From: Verrucomicrobiota bacterium
GTDB lineage: Bacteria > Verrucomicrobiota > Verrucomicrobiia > Opitutales > Opitutaceae
Direction of reading: 5' to 3'
Length of the DNA stretch: 64,000 nt
Assembly: GCA_023432225.1 (NCBI GenBank)
Contig: JAEYUW010000045.1
Location: 186,001-250,000, forward strand
Below, piece by piece: positions 26,477 through 36,255 of this stretch. Each line of letters opens with the position of its first letter. Position 1 is the first letter of the stretch. Under the pieces are notes generated by a model, which was not told the DNA's origin, did no database searches, and saw only the letters and a program-made list of their open reading frames with translations. Position numbers and translations under genes: made by a program.

Positions 26477-28092
26477 AACTGTTCGCCGCTCTCCTGTTTG
26501 TCGCCGCCACCGCGTGCTTCGCCGCCGATCAGACGCCGCCGCCTGCCGCGCCGCTCTCGAACGATCCGCCCGAGAATCCCGGCAAAATCGATCCCGCGTT
26601 GCCGACGATCTTCATCGCGGGCGACTCGACCGCCGCGCGGGCACGGGCGCCGCAACAAGGTTGGGCCGTGGAGTTCGCGAAGTATCTCGACCTCACGAAA
26701 GTGAACCTCTCCAACCGCGCGCTCGGCGGCCGCAGCTCGCGGACTTTCATCACGCAAGGGTGGTGGGAGAAACTCATGGCGGACGTGAAAGCGGGCGACT
26801 GGGTGCTGATTCAGTTCGGTCACAACGACGCCAGCCCCGTGAACGAAGATCCCTCGACACCGCGAGAGAAGATGCGTTCCCGCGGCTCGCTCCCCGGCCT
26901 CGGCGAGGAGACGCAGGACATCGTCAATGTTCTCACGGAAAAGCCCGAGACCGTGCGCACTTTCGGCAGCTACGTGCGCCAGATGATCCGCGACGTCCGC
27001 GCCAAAGGTGCGACGCCGATTCTCCTCTCGCCGACGCTCCGCAACCAATGGCAGGACGGCAAAGTGAACCGCGGTGGCCCGCACCGCGCGTGGTCGCGCG
27101 ACCTCGCAGAGGCCGAGAGCCTGTGGTTTGTCGACGTCAGCCGCTTGATCGCCGATACCTACCAGCAACTCGGCGAGGAGCAGGTGAAGACCTTTTTTCC
27201 CAAGGACAACACGCACACCAACGAAGCGGGCGCCGACCTCACGGCGCAACAGGTCGCGCGCGGCCTCGCCGGATTGAAAAAGGCTGACTTCGCGCGCTGG
27301 CTTTCGCCCGCCGGCGCGGCGCTGACGCCTGATCCGATCGGCTGGCTGAACTTGCCCGAGCCGCGCGATCCGAAACTCCCGACCTTGCTCCTCATCGGCG
27401 ACTCGACCGTGCGCAACGGGCGCGGCGATGGCGCCGGCGGGCAATGGGGCTGGGGCGATCCGCTCGCGACGCACTTCGATTCGGCCAAGGTCAACGTGGT
27501 CAACCGCGCGATCGGCGGACTCAGCAGCCGCACGTTCCTCACGCAGGGACACTGGGAACGCGCGCTCACCCTGCTCAAGCGCGGTGACGTTCTCCTGCTG
27601 CAGTTCGGCCACAACGACAGCGCGCCGCTCAACGACGACAAGCGCGCGCGCGGCACGATTCGCGGAACCGGTGAAGAGACCGAGACCATCGACAACATTC
27701 TGACGAAGCAGCGCGAGACCGTCGGCACCTACGGTTCTTACCTGCGTCGCTACATTCGCGATGCGAAGGCGGCCGGCGTCACGCCGATCGTTTGCACGCT
27801 AGTGCCACGGAAGACGTGGAAGGACGGGAAAATTGTCCGTTCCAGCGACAGCTACGCCGCCTGGGCGCGGGAAGTCGCGCAGCAGGAGAAAGTCGCATGC
27901 ATCGACCTGAATGCGCTCGTGGCGGCGCGCTACGACGAACTCGGTGAAACCGCCGTGAACGCTCTCTTTGCCGACGAGCACACGCACACCAGCCGCGCCG
28001 GCGCGGAGCTGAACGCCGACATCGTCGCGCGCGAACTCGCACGTCTCGTCGACGCGGATGTGAAGCTAGCGGCGTTTCGCCCTCAAAGGTGA
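26473..28092 (+). CDS. Tandem SGNH hydrolase, rhamnogalacturonan acetylesterase-like
   Basis: 539 residues with a signal peptide (cleavage near CFA/AD). Two complete RGAE-type SGNH domains are fused. Domain 1 has GDST (S52), GHND (116-119) and DNTH (D245, H248). Domain 2 has GDST (S311), GHND (379-382) and EHTH (E502, H505), so Glu sits where Asp is usual, with Asp501 beside it. The domains are joined by a short linker at about 280-300. Such enzymes remove acetyl groups from rhamnogalacturonan I. The ATG overlaps the GH2 stop (ATGA). Confidence 0.93.
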   Translation: MKLFAALLFVAATACFAADQTPPPAAPLSNDPPENPGKIDPALPTIFIAGDSTAARARAPQQGWAVEFAKYLDLTKVNLSNRALGGRSSRTFITQGWWEKLMADVKAGDWVLIQFGHNDASPVNEDPSTPREKMRSRGSLPGLGEETQDIVNVLTEKPETVRTFGSYVRQMIRDVRAKGATPILLSPTLRNQWQDGKVNRGGPHRAWSRDLAEAESLWFVDVSRLIADTYQQLGEEQVKTFFPKDNTHTNEAGADLTAQQVARGLAGLKKADFARWLSPAGAALTPDPIGWLNLPEPRDPKLPTLLLIGDSTVRNGRGDGAGGQWGWGDPLATHFDSAKVNVVNRAIGGLSSRTFLTQGHWERALTLLKRGDVLLLQFGHNDSAPLNDDKRARGTIRGTGEETETIDNILTKQRETVGTYGSYLRRYIRDAKAAGVTPIVCTLVPRKTWKDGKIVRSSDSYAAWAREVAQQEKVACIDLNALVAARYDELGETAVNALFADEHTHTSRAGAELNADIVARELARLVDADVKLAAFRPQR

Positions 28093-28127
28093 ACGTCGCC
28101 GAATAAGGTCCGCGCAATCGGCGCGTG

Positions 28128-29201
28128 TCAGGCGCGGGCGCCGGCCGCCTTGCGGCGGGTCTGACGCGGCGCCGACTCGTCCGCAGCGCGCAGCGTGGGG
28201 CCCTCGATGAGACGCGCGGGGATCGTCGTGAGCGATGGCTGTGGCGGGATGCCGAATTCGCTGTGCATCAGGTGACCGGTGACGAGTTCAGCCGCGCGGG
28301 CGCCGAGTTGGGGCGCTTGAAAATCCATGGCGGCGCAATCGCCGTCGGTGCGCAGGGAGTTGAGGCAGATGAAACTGTGCGTGCGCGGGATCTTCGCGCC
28401 ACAGCGCTTCATCCATCCGACGGCATCCGGAAAGTGGCCGAGCACGACATCGGGGCGGTATTTCTCGAACCAGGGCTGGAATTCCTCGAACGTGACGTGG
28501 TCTGGACGGAGGATCGGCACCGTGTCGATGTCGGGCAGAAAATGCTGCAGCGCGAGGAACGCGCCTTCCCAGCGGAAGTGCAGGCGCTCGTCCAACGAGG
28601 TCTCGATGAAGAGACCGGGACGGCGAAAGCCACGCGCGTGGAGCTCGCGGAGCAGGCCGACCATCGAACGATAATGATCCGAGCACACGCAGTGCATCGG
28701 CGGGCTGTCGACAAAGTAGTCGACGTAAACGGCGGTGTAGCGCGACCAGCTGAGTCCGGTGAGATCGGGAAAACCGGCCGCGGGCAGCACGATGAGGCCG
28801 TTAATGCCGCGCGTTTGGAGAATCGAATCGAGTCGGCTGAGCTTCAGGCCCGTGGCGCCGATTTGAAAGCGATCGACCTTAAAGCCGAGCTGCTCGGCTT
28901 TGGCGGAAACCCCGTCGAAGACCGCGTCGTTGTAGCGGCGCGCGTTGAGCGATTGTTCGGCGGCGACGATCTCGAGCACGCCGAGCACGCCGCGGAACTT
29001 CTGTCCGCACGAGCGGCGGAGGAAGGACATCACCGCTCCGGCGAGCGGATTGCGGTCGTAGCCGGCGGCTTTGGCCGCGGCGCGAACGCGTTCCACGGTT
29101 TCAGGTTTCACGCGCGGCGAGCCGCGCAGTGCATCGGAAACAGTGGTGCGGGAGAGACCCAGCTCACGGGCCAGGGTTCGCAGGGTGGGTGTAACAGCCA
29201 T
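28128..29201 (-). CDS. LacI-family transcriptional regulator
   Basis: 357 residues. The N-terminal HTH LRTLARELGLSRTTVSDALR (7-26) and hinge region (VKPETVERVRAAAKAAGY) are typical; the rest is a periplasmic-binding-like sensor domain. No signal peptide. It is divergent from the PL26-like lyase (159 bp between starts) and convergent to the acetylesterase (35 bp). Most likely controls the rhamnogalacturonan genes on either side; inducer unknown. Confidence 0.93.
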   Translation of the reverse strand: MAVTPTLRTLARELGLSRTTVSDALRGSPRVKPETVERVRAAAKAAGYDRNPLAGAVMSFLRRSCGQKFRGVLGVLEIVAAEQSLNARRYNDAVFDGVSAKAEQLGFKVDRFQIGATGLKLSRLDSILQTRGINGLIVLPAAGFPDLTGLSWSRYTAVYVDYFVDSPPMHCVCSDHYRSMVGLLRELHARGFRRPGLFIETSLDERLHFRWEGAFLALQHFLPDIDTVPILRPDHVTFEEFQPWFEKYRPDVVLGHFPDAVGWMKRCGAKIPRTHSFICLNSLRTDGDCAAMDFQAPQLGARAAELVTGHLMHSEFGIPPQPSLTTIPARLIEGPTLRAADESAPRQTRRKAAGARA

Positions 29202-29254
29202 GGGGTGTCCGGAGGGAGACGAGTCGCAGAGGCCCAGCGATTCAACGAAATTCC

Positions 29255-29267
29255 TCGGACGGTCCGA
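29255..29267. promoter_or_regulatory. Candidate LacI operator
   Basis: Perfect 6-bp dyad TCGGAC-G-GTCCGA in the AT-richer part of the 159-bp spacer between the LacI gene and the PL26-like gene. Position fits an operator controlling both; the odd-length dyad is not the commonest LacI form, so this is tentative. Confidence 0.4.
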
Positions 29268-29360
29268 ATTTTAAGCTCCGGCAAACCCTGTGACCTTCTC
29301 CATAGTGCCGACGTCATCTCTCCCCTCCGCATCCGGTTCGCTGCGGATTCCTTCCACCCC

Positions 29361-32108
29361 ATGGCACACTTCACTCGTCGGGAATTCGTTCGCAGCACCC
29401 TGCTCGGGGCGGCGGCGCTGCAGCTCACTTCGCAACTGCGCTCGGAGGCTGCATCCTCCGCTCCGGTGGCAACAGTGCCGCTCGAGGATGGTGTAGCGCC
29501 CGTGCGGTGGCTCGACGGAACCGCCCCGGAGTATTTTCCAGGCGGAACATGGGGCGTGGCTTGGCCGCGGGGACAGCACCGCGGTGATACCACCTTCAGC
29601 TTGCGCGCGGTCGGAGCGGGAGAAGTTCCCGTGCAAAGCTGGCCGCTGGCCACCTGGCCCGATGGTTCACTGAAGTGGAGCGCGCACGCTGCCGCGGCGG
29701 GTCAGACCGCGGGCCGCTATGAGCTTTCCGCCGGCCGGCCGGCTGCGCCGGTGCAGGCGGTGCACGCGGAGCAGGACGCTGATGGCATTACGATCAACAC
29801 CGGCGTGATCGTGTGTCGGATCGGCACGAGTGGAGAGCGGCTGATCGAGCGCATTACGCGGGACGGTGTTGAGATTGCGCGCCACGGCCGGCTGGTGGGG
29901 CTGCGCGAGGATCGGAGCGAGGTCGCGCGTCCGCGCGTGGACGCCTTTGCCGGTGCGATCGAAAAAGTAACGCTCGAGCAAGCGGGGCCGGTGCGCGCCG
30001 TGGTGAAAGTGGAGGGTAAGCACTTTCCGGCGAATGCGCAGCGGCGCGCGTGGCTGCCGTTTGTGGTGCGCCTGTATTTCTACGCCGGCAGCGAGGCGAT
30101 TCGCGTGCTGCACACGATCGTCCATGACGGTGACGAAAACCAAGACTTCATCCGCGGCTTGGGCGTGCGCTTCGAGGTGCCGATGCGCGGCGAACTGCAC
30201 GATCGTCACGTGCGTTTTTCGGGACAGGGCGAGGGCTTGTTCGCCGAGGCGGTGCGCGGGATCACCGGATTGCGTCGCGATCCGGGCAAGGCGGTCCGCG
30301 AGGCGCAGCTGGCGGGTGCGGCGACTCCGCCGTTGAGCGCGTGGCGTGCGCCGGTGCCGCAGCTGCTGCAATACGTTCCGGCCTACACCGATTGGACGCT
30401 GCTCCAGTCGAGCTGCGATGGCTTTGAGATTCGCAAGCGCACGAAGGAAGACCGCACGTGGCTGACGCCCGCGCGTGGGCAGCGCGCCGGTGGCCTTGCC
30501 TACATCGGCACTCCGCAGGGCGGACTGGCGATGGGCATTCGGAATTTCTGGCAAAGCTACCCGGCGCAGCTCGATATTCGCGGCGCAACCGGCGAAGCAG
30601 CCGAATTGACGGCGTGGCTGTGGGCGCCCGAGGCCGGCGCGATGGACCTGCGTGGCTATCACGACGGGATGGGGCAGGACACCTACGACAAGCAGCTGCA
30701 GGCACTCGAGATCACCTACGAGGACTACGAGCCGGGTTTCGACAAACCCGAGGGCGTGGCGCGCACGAGCGAACTGTATCTTTTCGCGGTCGCGGCCACA
30801 CCGACGCGTGAGCGCCTCTCGGAGTTCGCTGCGATCGTGCGCACGCCGCCGCAGCTCGTCACGACCCCGGAGCACCTGCACCGTTGCGAGGTGTTTGGGC
30901 GGCTGTGGTCGCCGGTCGACCGTTCGACGCCGGCGCGGGCGGCGGTGGAAGATCAACTGGATTGGTATTTCCGCTACTACCAGGAGCAGCAGGAAGCGCG
31001 GCGCTGGTTCGGCTTCTGGAACTACGGCGACGTCATGCACAGCTACGACGCTGACCGGCACGAGTGGAAATACGACGTGGGTGGCTTTGCGTGGGACAAC
31101 TCCGAGCTCTCGACCGATCTTTGGTTGTGGAATTATTTCCTGCGCACCGGACGGGCCGATGTGTTTCGCTTCGCCGAAGCGATGACGCGGCACACGGGCG
31201 AGGTCGATGTGCATCACGTCGGACGCTTCGCGCCGCTTGGTTCGCGGCACAATGTCCTGCACTGGGGTTGCAGCGCGAAGCAGCTGCGCATCAGCACGGC
31301 GGTGAATCGCCGCTACTATTACTACCTCACTGGCGACGAGCGCGTCGGTGATCTCATGCGCGAACAGATCGAGGGCGCACGGGCGCTGGCGATGATCCAG
31401 GCCAATCGCAAGGTGGCGCGCGGTTTGGTGACGCAGCCTGACCCGAACGCGCGGGAGGTTTACCTCGGCTTCGGCACCGATTGGGGGTCGCTAGCCGGCG
31501 CGTGGCTCACCGAATGGGAACGCACCGGCGATGCACACATGCGCGAGCGCTTGCTCGCGGGCATGCGCGGCATCGCCGCACAACCGCTCGGCTTCTTCAC
31601 CGGAGGCGCGCGCATGGACCTCGCCAGCGGCGCCATGGCGGTAGGCCAGGACAAGTCGCCGCGCGTTTCACACCTTAGTTCCGTGTTTGGACTAGTCGAA
31701 GTCTGCGCTGAGTTGGTGCAGTTGCTCGACGTGCCCGAGTTCAAACGCGCGTGGCTCGACTATTGCGTGCTCTACAACGCCACGCCGGCCGAGCAGAAGG
31801 CCCGTTTCGGTGCGCCGCTGCGCGGCATTAATCTCCAGCAGGGACATTCGCGCCTCACGGCATTTGCGGCCGTGCAATTGGGTGATGAGAAACTCGCGCA
31901 GCGCGCGTGGAAGGAATTCTACCTCGACGAGGATTCCGAGCGCAGCGATCGCGATCGGCCGCACGCCGCTCGCCGCATCGAAGGCCCGGCGGTGCTTCGG
32001 CCCGTGCCTGAGGATCCGACGGTCTCGACCAATGCCACGGCGCAGTGGGGGCTCGCGGCGATGCAGTGCCTCGCCCTCGTGCCCTCATCCCAGCCTGCTC
32101 GCCCCTAA
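29361..32108 (+). CDS. PL26-like exo-rhamnogalacturonan lyase (PcRGLX family), Tat-exported
   Basis: 915 residues from MAHFTRREFVRSTLLGA, a twin-arginine signal (TRREFVRS). An N-terminal RIFT-barrel domain carries the WPDGSLKWSA signature (about residue 100), followed by a central beta-sandwich and a C-terminal alpha/alpha toroid (FGFWNYGDVMHSYDADRHEW, about 550-570; YYYYLTGDERVGDLM). This is the architecture of the Penicillium exo-rhamnogalacturonan lyase PcRGLX (PL26). It would release unsaturated disaccharide from RG-I ends by beta-elimination. Six base pairs separate its stop region from the GH105 gene, which would process the unsaturated product, so the pair forms a functional unit. Confidence 0.85.
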   Translation: MAHFTRREFVRSTLLGAAALQLTSQLRSEAASSAPVATVPLEDGVAPVRWLDGTAPEYFPGGTWGVAWPRGQHRGDTTFSLRAVGAGEVPVQSWPLATWPDGSLKWSAHAAAAGQTAGRYELSAGRPAAPVQAVHAEQDADGITINTGVIVCRIGTSGERLIERITRDGVEIARHGRLVGLREDRSEVARPRVDAFAGAIEKVTLEQAGPVRAVVKVEGKHFPANAQRRAWLPFVVRLYFYAGSEAIRVLHTIVHDGDENQDFIRGLGVRFEVPMRGELHDRHVRFSGQGEGLFAEAVRGITGLRRDPGKAVREAQLAGAATPPLSAWRAPVPQLLQYVPAYTDWTLLQSSCDGFEIRKRTKEDRTWLTPARGQRAGGLAYIGTPQGGLAMGIRNFWQSYPAQLDIRGATGEAAELTAWLWAPEAGAMDLRGYHDGMGQDTYDKQLQALEITYEDYEPGFDKPEGVARTSELYLFAVAATPTRERLSEFAAIVRTPPQLVTTPEHLHRCEVFGRLWSPVDRSTPARAAVEDQLDWYFRYYQEQQEARRWFGFWNYGDVMHSYDADRHEWKYDVGGFAWDNSELSTDLWLWNYFLRTGRADVFRFAEAMTRHTGEVDVHHVGRFAPLGSRHNVLHWGCSAKQLRISTAVNRRYYYYLTGDERVGDLMREQIEGARALAMIQANRKVARGLVTQPDPNAREVYLGFGTDWGSLAGAWLTEWERTGDAHMRERLLAGMRGIAAQPLGFFTGGARMDLASGAMAVGQDKSPRVSHLSSVFGLVEVCAELVQLLDVPEFKRAWLDYCVLYNATPAEQKARFGAPLRGINLQQGHSRLTAFAAVQLGDEKLAQRAWKEFYLDEDSERSDRDRPHAARRIEGPAVLRPVPEDPTVSTNATAQWGLAAMQCLALVPSSQPARP

Positions 32109-32120
32109 CTTTCCTTGATC

Positions 32121-33236
32121 ATGAAATTGCGCGCTCTCTTCGCGTCTCTCGTCCTCACTCTCTCGGCTTCGGCGGCGAACCCGCCCGAGTTCTCCAACTG
32201 GCCCGCCGGCACGGCGCCGACCGAAGTCGGTCTGCGCGTCGCGGAAAATTTCGCGGCACGGAAGTTTCAGTGGCAGACGGATGCCAAGCGTCGCTACGTC
32301 ATCTACCCGGAAATCTGCGCGTGGTATGGCGCGCTCACGGTCGCCGGTTTGACGAAGAACGACGATCTGCTCCGCCGCCTTTACGCGAAATACGACGTGC
32401 TGTTGACGCCCGAGGGCGCGGCGCGCGTCTCGCCCGACGCGCACGTCGACTATCGCATCTTCGGCGTCGTGCCATTGGAGTTCAGCCTCCAAGGGCGCGG
32501 CGACGTCTGGCGCGCGATCGGCCTGACCTACGCGGATGCGCAGTGGGGCAATCCGGTGCAGGTCGAAGGCATGACGCCGGAGGCCCGCTGGTGGACCGAT
32601 GACCTGTATATGAGTCCGATCCTGCAGGTGCAGGCGTGGCGCGCGTCGAAACAGTCGAAGTATCTCGACCGCGCAGCGCTGATGATGGCGGCGTATCTGG
32701 ACAAGCTGCAACAGCCGAACGGTCTATTCCTGCACGCGGCGGATTCGCCGTTCTATTGGGGCCGCGGCAATGGCTGGGTTGCGGTCGGCCTGGCGGAGCT
32801 GCTCCGTGATTTGCCCGCGGCGCATCCGCACTACGCGCGCATCATGGCGGGTTATCGCGCGATGATGGCAGCGCTGTTGCAGACTCAAGGGGCGGACGGG
32901 TTGTGGAAGCAGCTCCTCGATAAGCCCGAGAGCTGGAGCGAGACGTCGGGTTCGGCGATGTTTGCGTTCGCGTTCGTCACCGGCGTGAAAAACGACTGGC
33001 TCGATGCAACGAGCTACGCGCCCGCGGCGCGGAAAGCGTGGCTCGCGCTGGTCGCGCAGCTCGATGATGCGGCCAACATCCGCGAGGTCTGCATCGGCAC
33101 GGACAAGGCGCACAAGGCAACCAAGAGCGAGGACCTGAAGGTGCAATACGACTTCTATCTCAGCCGCGGACGCAAAGCCGGCGATCTCCACGGGCAGGCG
33201 CCGATGCTCTGGACGGCCAGCGCGTTGCTGCGCTGA
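32121..33236 (+). CDS. GH105 unsaturated rhamnogalacturonyl hydrolase
   Basis: 371 residues with signal peptide MKLRALFASLVLTLSASAAN. The (alpha/alpha)6 barrel carries RWWTDDLYMSPIL (D160/D161, the region of the catalytic Asp in YteR-type enzymes), FYWGRGNGWVAVGLAELL and the end motif GQAPMLWTASALL. It would remove the 4,5-unsaturated galacturonic acid produced by rhamnogalacturonan lyases. Start chosen at ATG 32121; a TTG at 32115 is in frame. It lies 12 bp after the PL26-like lyase, consistent with one operon. Confidence 0.93.
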   Translation: MKLRALFASLVLTLSASAANPPEFSNWPAGTAPTEVGLRVAENFAARKFQWQTDAKRRYVIYPEICAWYGALTVAGLTKNDDLLRRLYAKYDVLLTPEGAARVSPDAHVDYRIFGVVPLEFSLQGRGDVWRAIGLTYADAQWGNPVQVEGMTPEARWWTDDLYMSPILQVQAWRASKQSKYLDRAALMMAAYLDKLQQPNGLFLHAADSPFYWGRGNGWVAVGLAELLRDLPAAHPHYARIMAGYRAMMAALLQTQGADGLWKQLLDKPESWSETSGSAMFAFAFVTGVKNDWLDATSYAPAARKAWLALVAQLDDAANIREVCIGTDKAHKATKSEDLKVQYDFYLSRGRKAGDLHGQAPMLWTASALLR

Positions 33237-33267
33237 GAAGCGCAGAGCTTTCGCGGCGGTCGTGACG

Positions 33268-33297
33268 CGTAGCGGAATTCATGAGAATTTCGCTACG
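33268..33297. terminator. Hairpin in convergent intergenic region
   Basis: CGTAGCGGAATT (33268-33279) and AATTTCGCTACG (33286-33297) pair over 12 positions with one G-T mismatch; loop CATGAG. It lies between the convergent GH105 and HIT genes. There is no T tract, so it may be a weak terminator or a palindromic repeat. A second, weaker hairpin (GCGG..AAGCC/GGCTT..CCGC) follows near 33317-33350. Confidence 0.45.
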
Positions 33298-33363
33298 AAC
33301 GACCGCGCGGGTGTGCGCGTGCGGCGAAAGCCTTACGGCTTCCGCTACACACCGACGCGGAGC

Positions 33364-33789
33364 TCAGAGTGCGGCGCGGATCTTGGCGCCGAGGGCGTCG
33401 TATTCCGCCGGAGTGAGCAGCACCTTCGGGTCGGGCATCATCGTGAACGTCGTGCCCCAGGACGGACCGTCGACATACTTTGGCACGAGATGAAAGTGCA
33501 GGTGCGCGAGTTTATCGGAGTAGGCGCCGTAGTTGATCTTCGCGGCACCGAGAGCGATGCGCATGGCCTTGGCGGCGCGAGCGACGTCCTGCGTGAACTT
33601 CGTCAACTCGTCCGGCGGCAGCTCGTAGAGTTCGTTGACGTGCCCGCGATAGGCGACGAGGCAGCGGCCGCGGTAGGTCTGTTCGCGAAACAGAAAGAGC
33701 GTCGAGACCTGGAGCGGGGCGAGCTCGATCATGAGATCGTGCAGGCGCTGATCTTTGCGGCAGTAGAAGCAGTCGGGGAGTTCAGCCAT
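33364..33789 (-). CDS. HIT family protein
   Basis: 141 residues. The histidine triad is HLHFHL (H96, H98, H100). CFYC (7-10) near the N-terminus resembles the zinc-binding CxxC of some HIT branches. HIT proteins hydrolyse or transfer nucleotide-linked groups (AMP-lysine, Ap4A, or nucleotidylyl transfer as in galactose-1-phosphate uridylyltransferase relatives). Cytoplasmic. It has no clear link to the polysaccharide genes and sits 160 bp from GH35. Confidence 0.93.
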   Translation of the reverse strand: MAELPDCFYCRKDQRLHDLMIELAPLQVSTLFLFREQTYRGRCLVAYRGHVNELYELPPDELTKFTQDVARAAKAMRIALGAAKINYGAYSDKLAHLHFHLVPKYVDGPSWGTTFTMMPDPKVLLTPAEYDALGAKIRAAL

Positions 33790-33876
33790 GGTGAGTGAAG
33801 TTTGGCGAGAGGCGCGCAGGGCGACGAGCCGGAAGAGGTTTGTTGGGTGTCATCACGCGGTGCGCGATGATCGGTC

Positions 33877-33925
33877 GGGCGAACCGTCCCGGGAGCCGCG
33901 GCTCGGCGGGGACGCCTCGCCCTAC
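33877..33925. repeat. REP-like palindromic element
   Basis: Nested inverted repeats: GGGCGA (33877-33882) with TCGCCC (33917-33922), GTCCC with GGGAC inside, and a perfect GAGCCGCGGCTC centre (33893-33904). It ends CGCCCTACC, the tail shared with the elements at 48194 and 60419. It lies between HIT and GH35. Confidence 0.65.
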
Positions 33926-33951
33926 CTGGCGGCAGCGCGCCACAAAGCCGC

Positions 33952-36255
33952 TTAACGCGTGACCAGTTCGGCGGTGAGGAGTTCGGCAATCGCGGTGCGG
34001 TCGCCGAAGCTGGGACGGGCGGCGGCAGGGAAGAATATCTTCGGCGCCGGTCCCTCGACCGCGTCGCGACGCAGCGGGAGGATCGCGATCTCGATCCCGC
34101 CGCGGGCCAGTTCGGCGGCGTGGCGTTGCAGCCCGATCTCGAGTGGCGCGCCGTTGCTGTAGTCGTCGGTGATGAACTTGCCGTTGATGAGCACGCGCGC
34201 GACGTCGCCGGCGTAGTGCAAGCGGAGGAGCGGCGCGGTGGCGAGGTTGAGACCCGCGGGCAACTGGATTTGCCAGACAGCTGCGGCGGCGAAATCGGCT
34301 TCGGTCGGCGCGGCGGCGACGGGTTGTTTCGAGGCTCCGAGCAGAATCTCGCGTGCGGGACCGGCGGGACGGACGAGTTTGAACGCCACCGGCGAAGCGC
34401 GCTCCGGAGCGGGTTCGTCGAAACGCACCGCGTCCGTCTGCGGGTCGCGAACAAAGGCCAGCGAGTCTGCGTCGTTGAGCAGGACGATTTTGACGGAGGA
34501 GTTCAGCACGAGGGCCGGTTCGCGTCCTGCGGTGACGCCGAGCACGCGCGTCAGGCCGTCACCGTGGATTTCAGTTTTTCCGCGGTTCGCGATGACGCGC
34601 GCGCCGGTGAAGACGAATTCTGCGGGCACGCCGGGCGTCTCGTAGAAATACCACGTGGCGTTCGCGCCCTCGCCGACGACAGCCAGCGGTTGGGCGGTGG
34701 ACCACGCGAGCGTGCCGCCAGCGCCGAGGTCGAGATTGAGCGGCCAGAAAAATGCGGCGGACTCGGGGATTGTGACCGACGCACTGGGCAGCGTGAGCGC
34801 GCCGCGGTCGGCGAAGGCCACGGTGAATTGGACGTCGCGTTTGGCGGGCAGGTGGCGGCCGCGCTCGTGATTGTTGACGAAGAGAAATCCTCGCGCGCCG
34901 TCGCCACGCACGGACCAACGGAGCGTGGCGGTGTCGTCCTTGCCGGTGGGGCGGGCGTCGGGCAGCGAGACGCCGGTGTCGGCGAGGCGATCGCCGAAGT
35001 GGTGGAGGAACGTGTGCAGCCGGCGCAGCGCGGCGTAATGCGGACGGATCTGGCCGTATTGTCCGAGCGGGGCCTGGAAGTCGTAGTTTTTCACCGGCAT
35101 GTCGTTCCAGTTGGTGATGGCGGTGCCCTGTTCCTCCATCAGCGTGGTGCGACGACCCTCGGGATTGGTGCCGCCGTGATACATGTAGTAGCCGGGCGAG
35201 ACGGAGCCGGAGCCGAGCTTGATCAAGGTGGTGGCGACGATGTCGCGGGGGTCGACGACGATGCGGCGGTGGTAGCTGCTCATCATGCCGCCGCCGATTT
35301 CGCAGGTGAGGTAGGGGTAGAGCGCGACGTCGTCGGCGTCGCGGGCGTCGCGACGGCCGAGGGCTTCGTTGGCGATGTTCACGTCGGTGCGGAGCGTGGA
35401 AAAATGGAAACCGGCCCAGTAGTTGCCCGGCATGGAGGTCGTCTCGCGATCCCAGAAGCCTTCAGCGTAGACGCCGTAGAGCGGGACGATTTCGCCGAAA
35501 GGCATCGGCGTCTTGAGCGCGGGCCAGCCAGTGCGGGTGTAGAGGGGCACATCGAGGCCGAGTTCGCGCGCGAGGGCCTTGAGGGTGAGCAGATGCTGCG
35601 CGGGGCCGCCGTATTCGTTCTCGAGCTGCACGCCGATGATCGGGCCGCCGTCCTTCCAGAGGAGGCCGCGGCACTGCTCAGCGATGTGCGCGTAGAGTTT
35701 CCGCGCGGAGGCAAGATAGGCGGGATCGTCGGAGCGGACGTTGCCGCGGGCGACGAGCCAGTCGGGCAGGCCGCCGTTGCGCACTTCGCCGTGACACCAC
35801 GGGCCGCAGCGGACGATGACCTTGAGGCCTTCGGCGGCGGCGGCTTCGACGAACGTGCGGAGGGATTTGTCGCCCGACCAATCCCACTCGCCCTCGATTT
35901 CCTCGTGATGAATCCAGAAGACGTAGGTCGCGACGATGTCGATGCCGCCGGCGCGCATCTTGCGCAGCTCGGCGCGCCACTCGGCTTGCGGATAACGCGA
36001 GTAGTGGAACTCGCCCATCACGGGCGTCCAGCGGCGGCCGTTGAGGAGGAGGCTGCGGCGGTCGAGCGTGAGGGTGTCGCCGTTGGGCGCTGTGGCGGTG
36101 CCCATCTTGAAGGCGGGCGCCTCGACCGCAGGCGGCGGGGCGACGGTGAGCGTGAGCGGGGTGGCGGAGAGGGAAGCAAGCACGCCAAGCGTGGCGGCGA
36201 TCGCAGCCGCGTGGGTCACACGGAAAGAGGCGGAGCGAAGGAGGGGCGTGGTCAT
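33952..36255 (-). CDS. GH35 beta-galactosidase
   Basis: 767 residues with an N-terminal hydrophobic signal (about residues 12-32). The catalytic TIM barrel has GEFHYSRYPQAEW, FWIHHEEIEGEWDWSG, the acid/base in QLENEYGG (E214) and the nucleophile in LTCEIGGG (E319). The C-terminal 350 residues are beta domains. It would release terminal beta-galactose from galactan or arabinogalactan side chains in the periplasm. The start overlaps the stop of the upstream GH43 gene (ATGA), indicating translational coupling. Confidence 0.95.
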   Translation of the reverse strand: MTTPLLRSASFRVTHAAAIAATLGVLASLSATPLTLTVAPPPAVEAPAFKMGTATAPNGDTLTLDRRSLLLNGRRWTPVMGEFHYSRYPQAEWRAELRKMRAGGIDIVATYVFWIHHEEIEGEWDWSGDKSLRTFVEAAAAEGLKVIVRCGPWCHGEVRNGGLPDWLVARGNVRSDDPAYLASARKLYAHIAEQCRGLLWKDGGPIIGVQLENEYGGPAQHLLTLKALARELGLDVPLYTRTGWPALKTPMPFGEIVPLYGVYAEGFWDRETTSMPGNYWAGFHFSTLRTDVNIANEALGRRDARDADDVALYPYLTCEIGGGMMSSYHRRIVVDPRDIVATTLIKLGSGSVSPGYYMYHGGTNPEGRRTTLMEEQGTAITNWNDMPVKNYDFQAPLGQYGQIRPHYAALRRLHTFLHHFGDRLADTGVSLPDARPTGKDDTATLRWSVRGDGARGFLFVNNHERGRHLPAKRDVQFTVAFADRGALTLPSASVTIPESAAFFWPLNLDLGAGGTLAWSTAQPLAVVGEGANATWYFYETPGVPAEFVFTGARVIANRGKTEIHGDGLTRVLGVTAGREPALVLNSSVKIVLLNDADSLAFVRDPQTDAVRFDEPAPERASPVAFKLVRPAGPAREILLGASKQPVAAAPTEADFAAAAVWQIQLPAGLNLATAPLLRLHYAGDVARVLINGKFITDDYSNGAPLEIGLQRHAAELARGGIEIAILPLRRDAVEGPAPKIFFPAAARPSFGDRTAIAELLTAELVTR

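Noticed and set aside
28125..29360. Possible N-terminal extension of the PL26-like lyase through the LacI gene
   Set aside because: The extension overlaps LacI antisense and has no family likeness; the twin-arginine signal at 29361 marks the real start.
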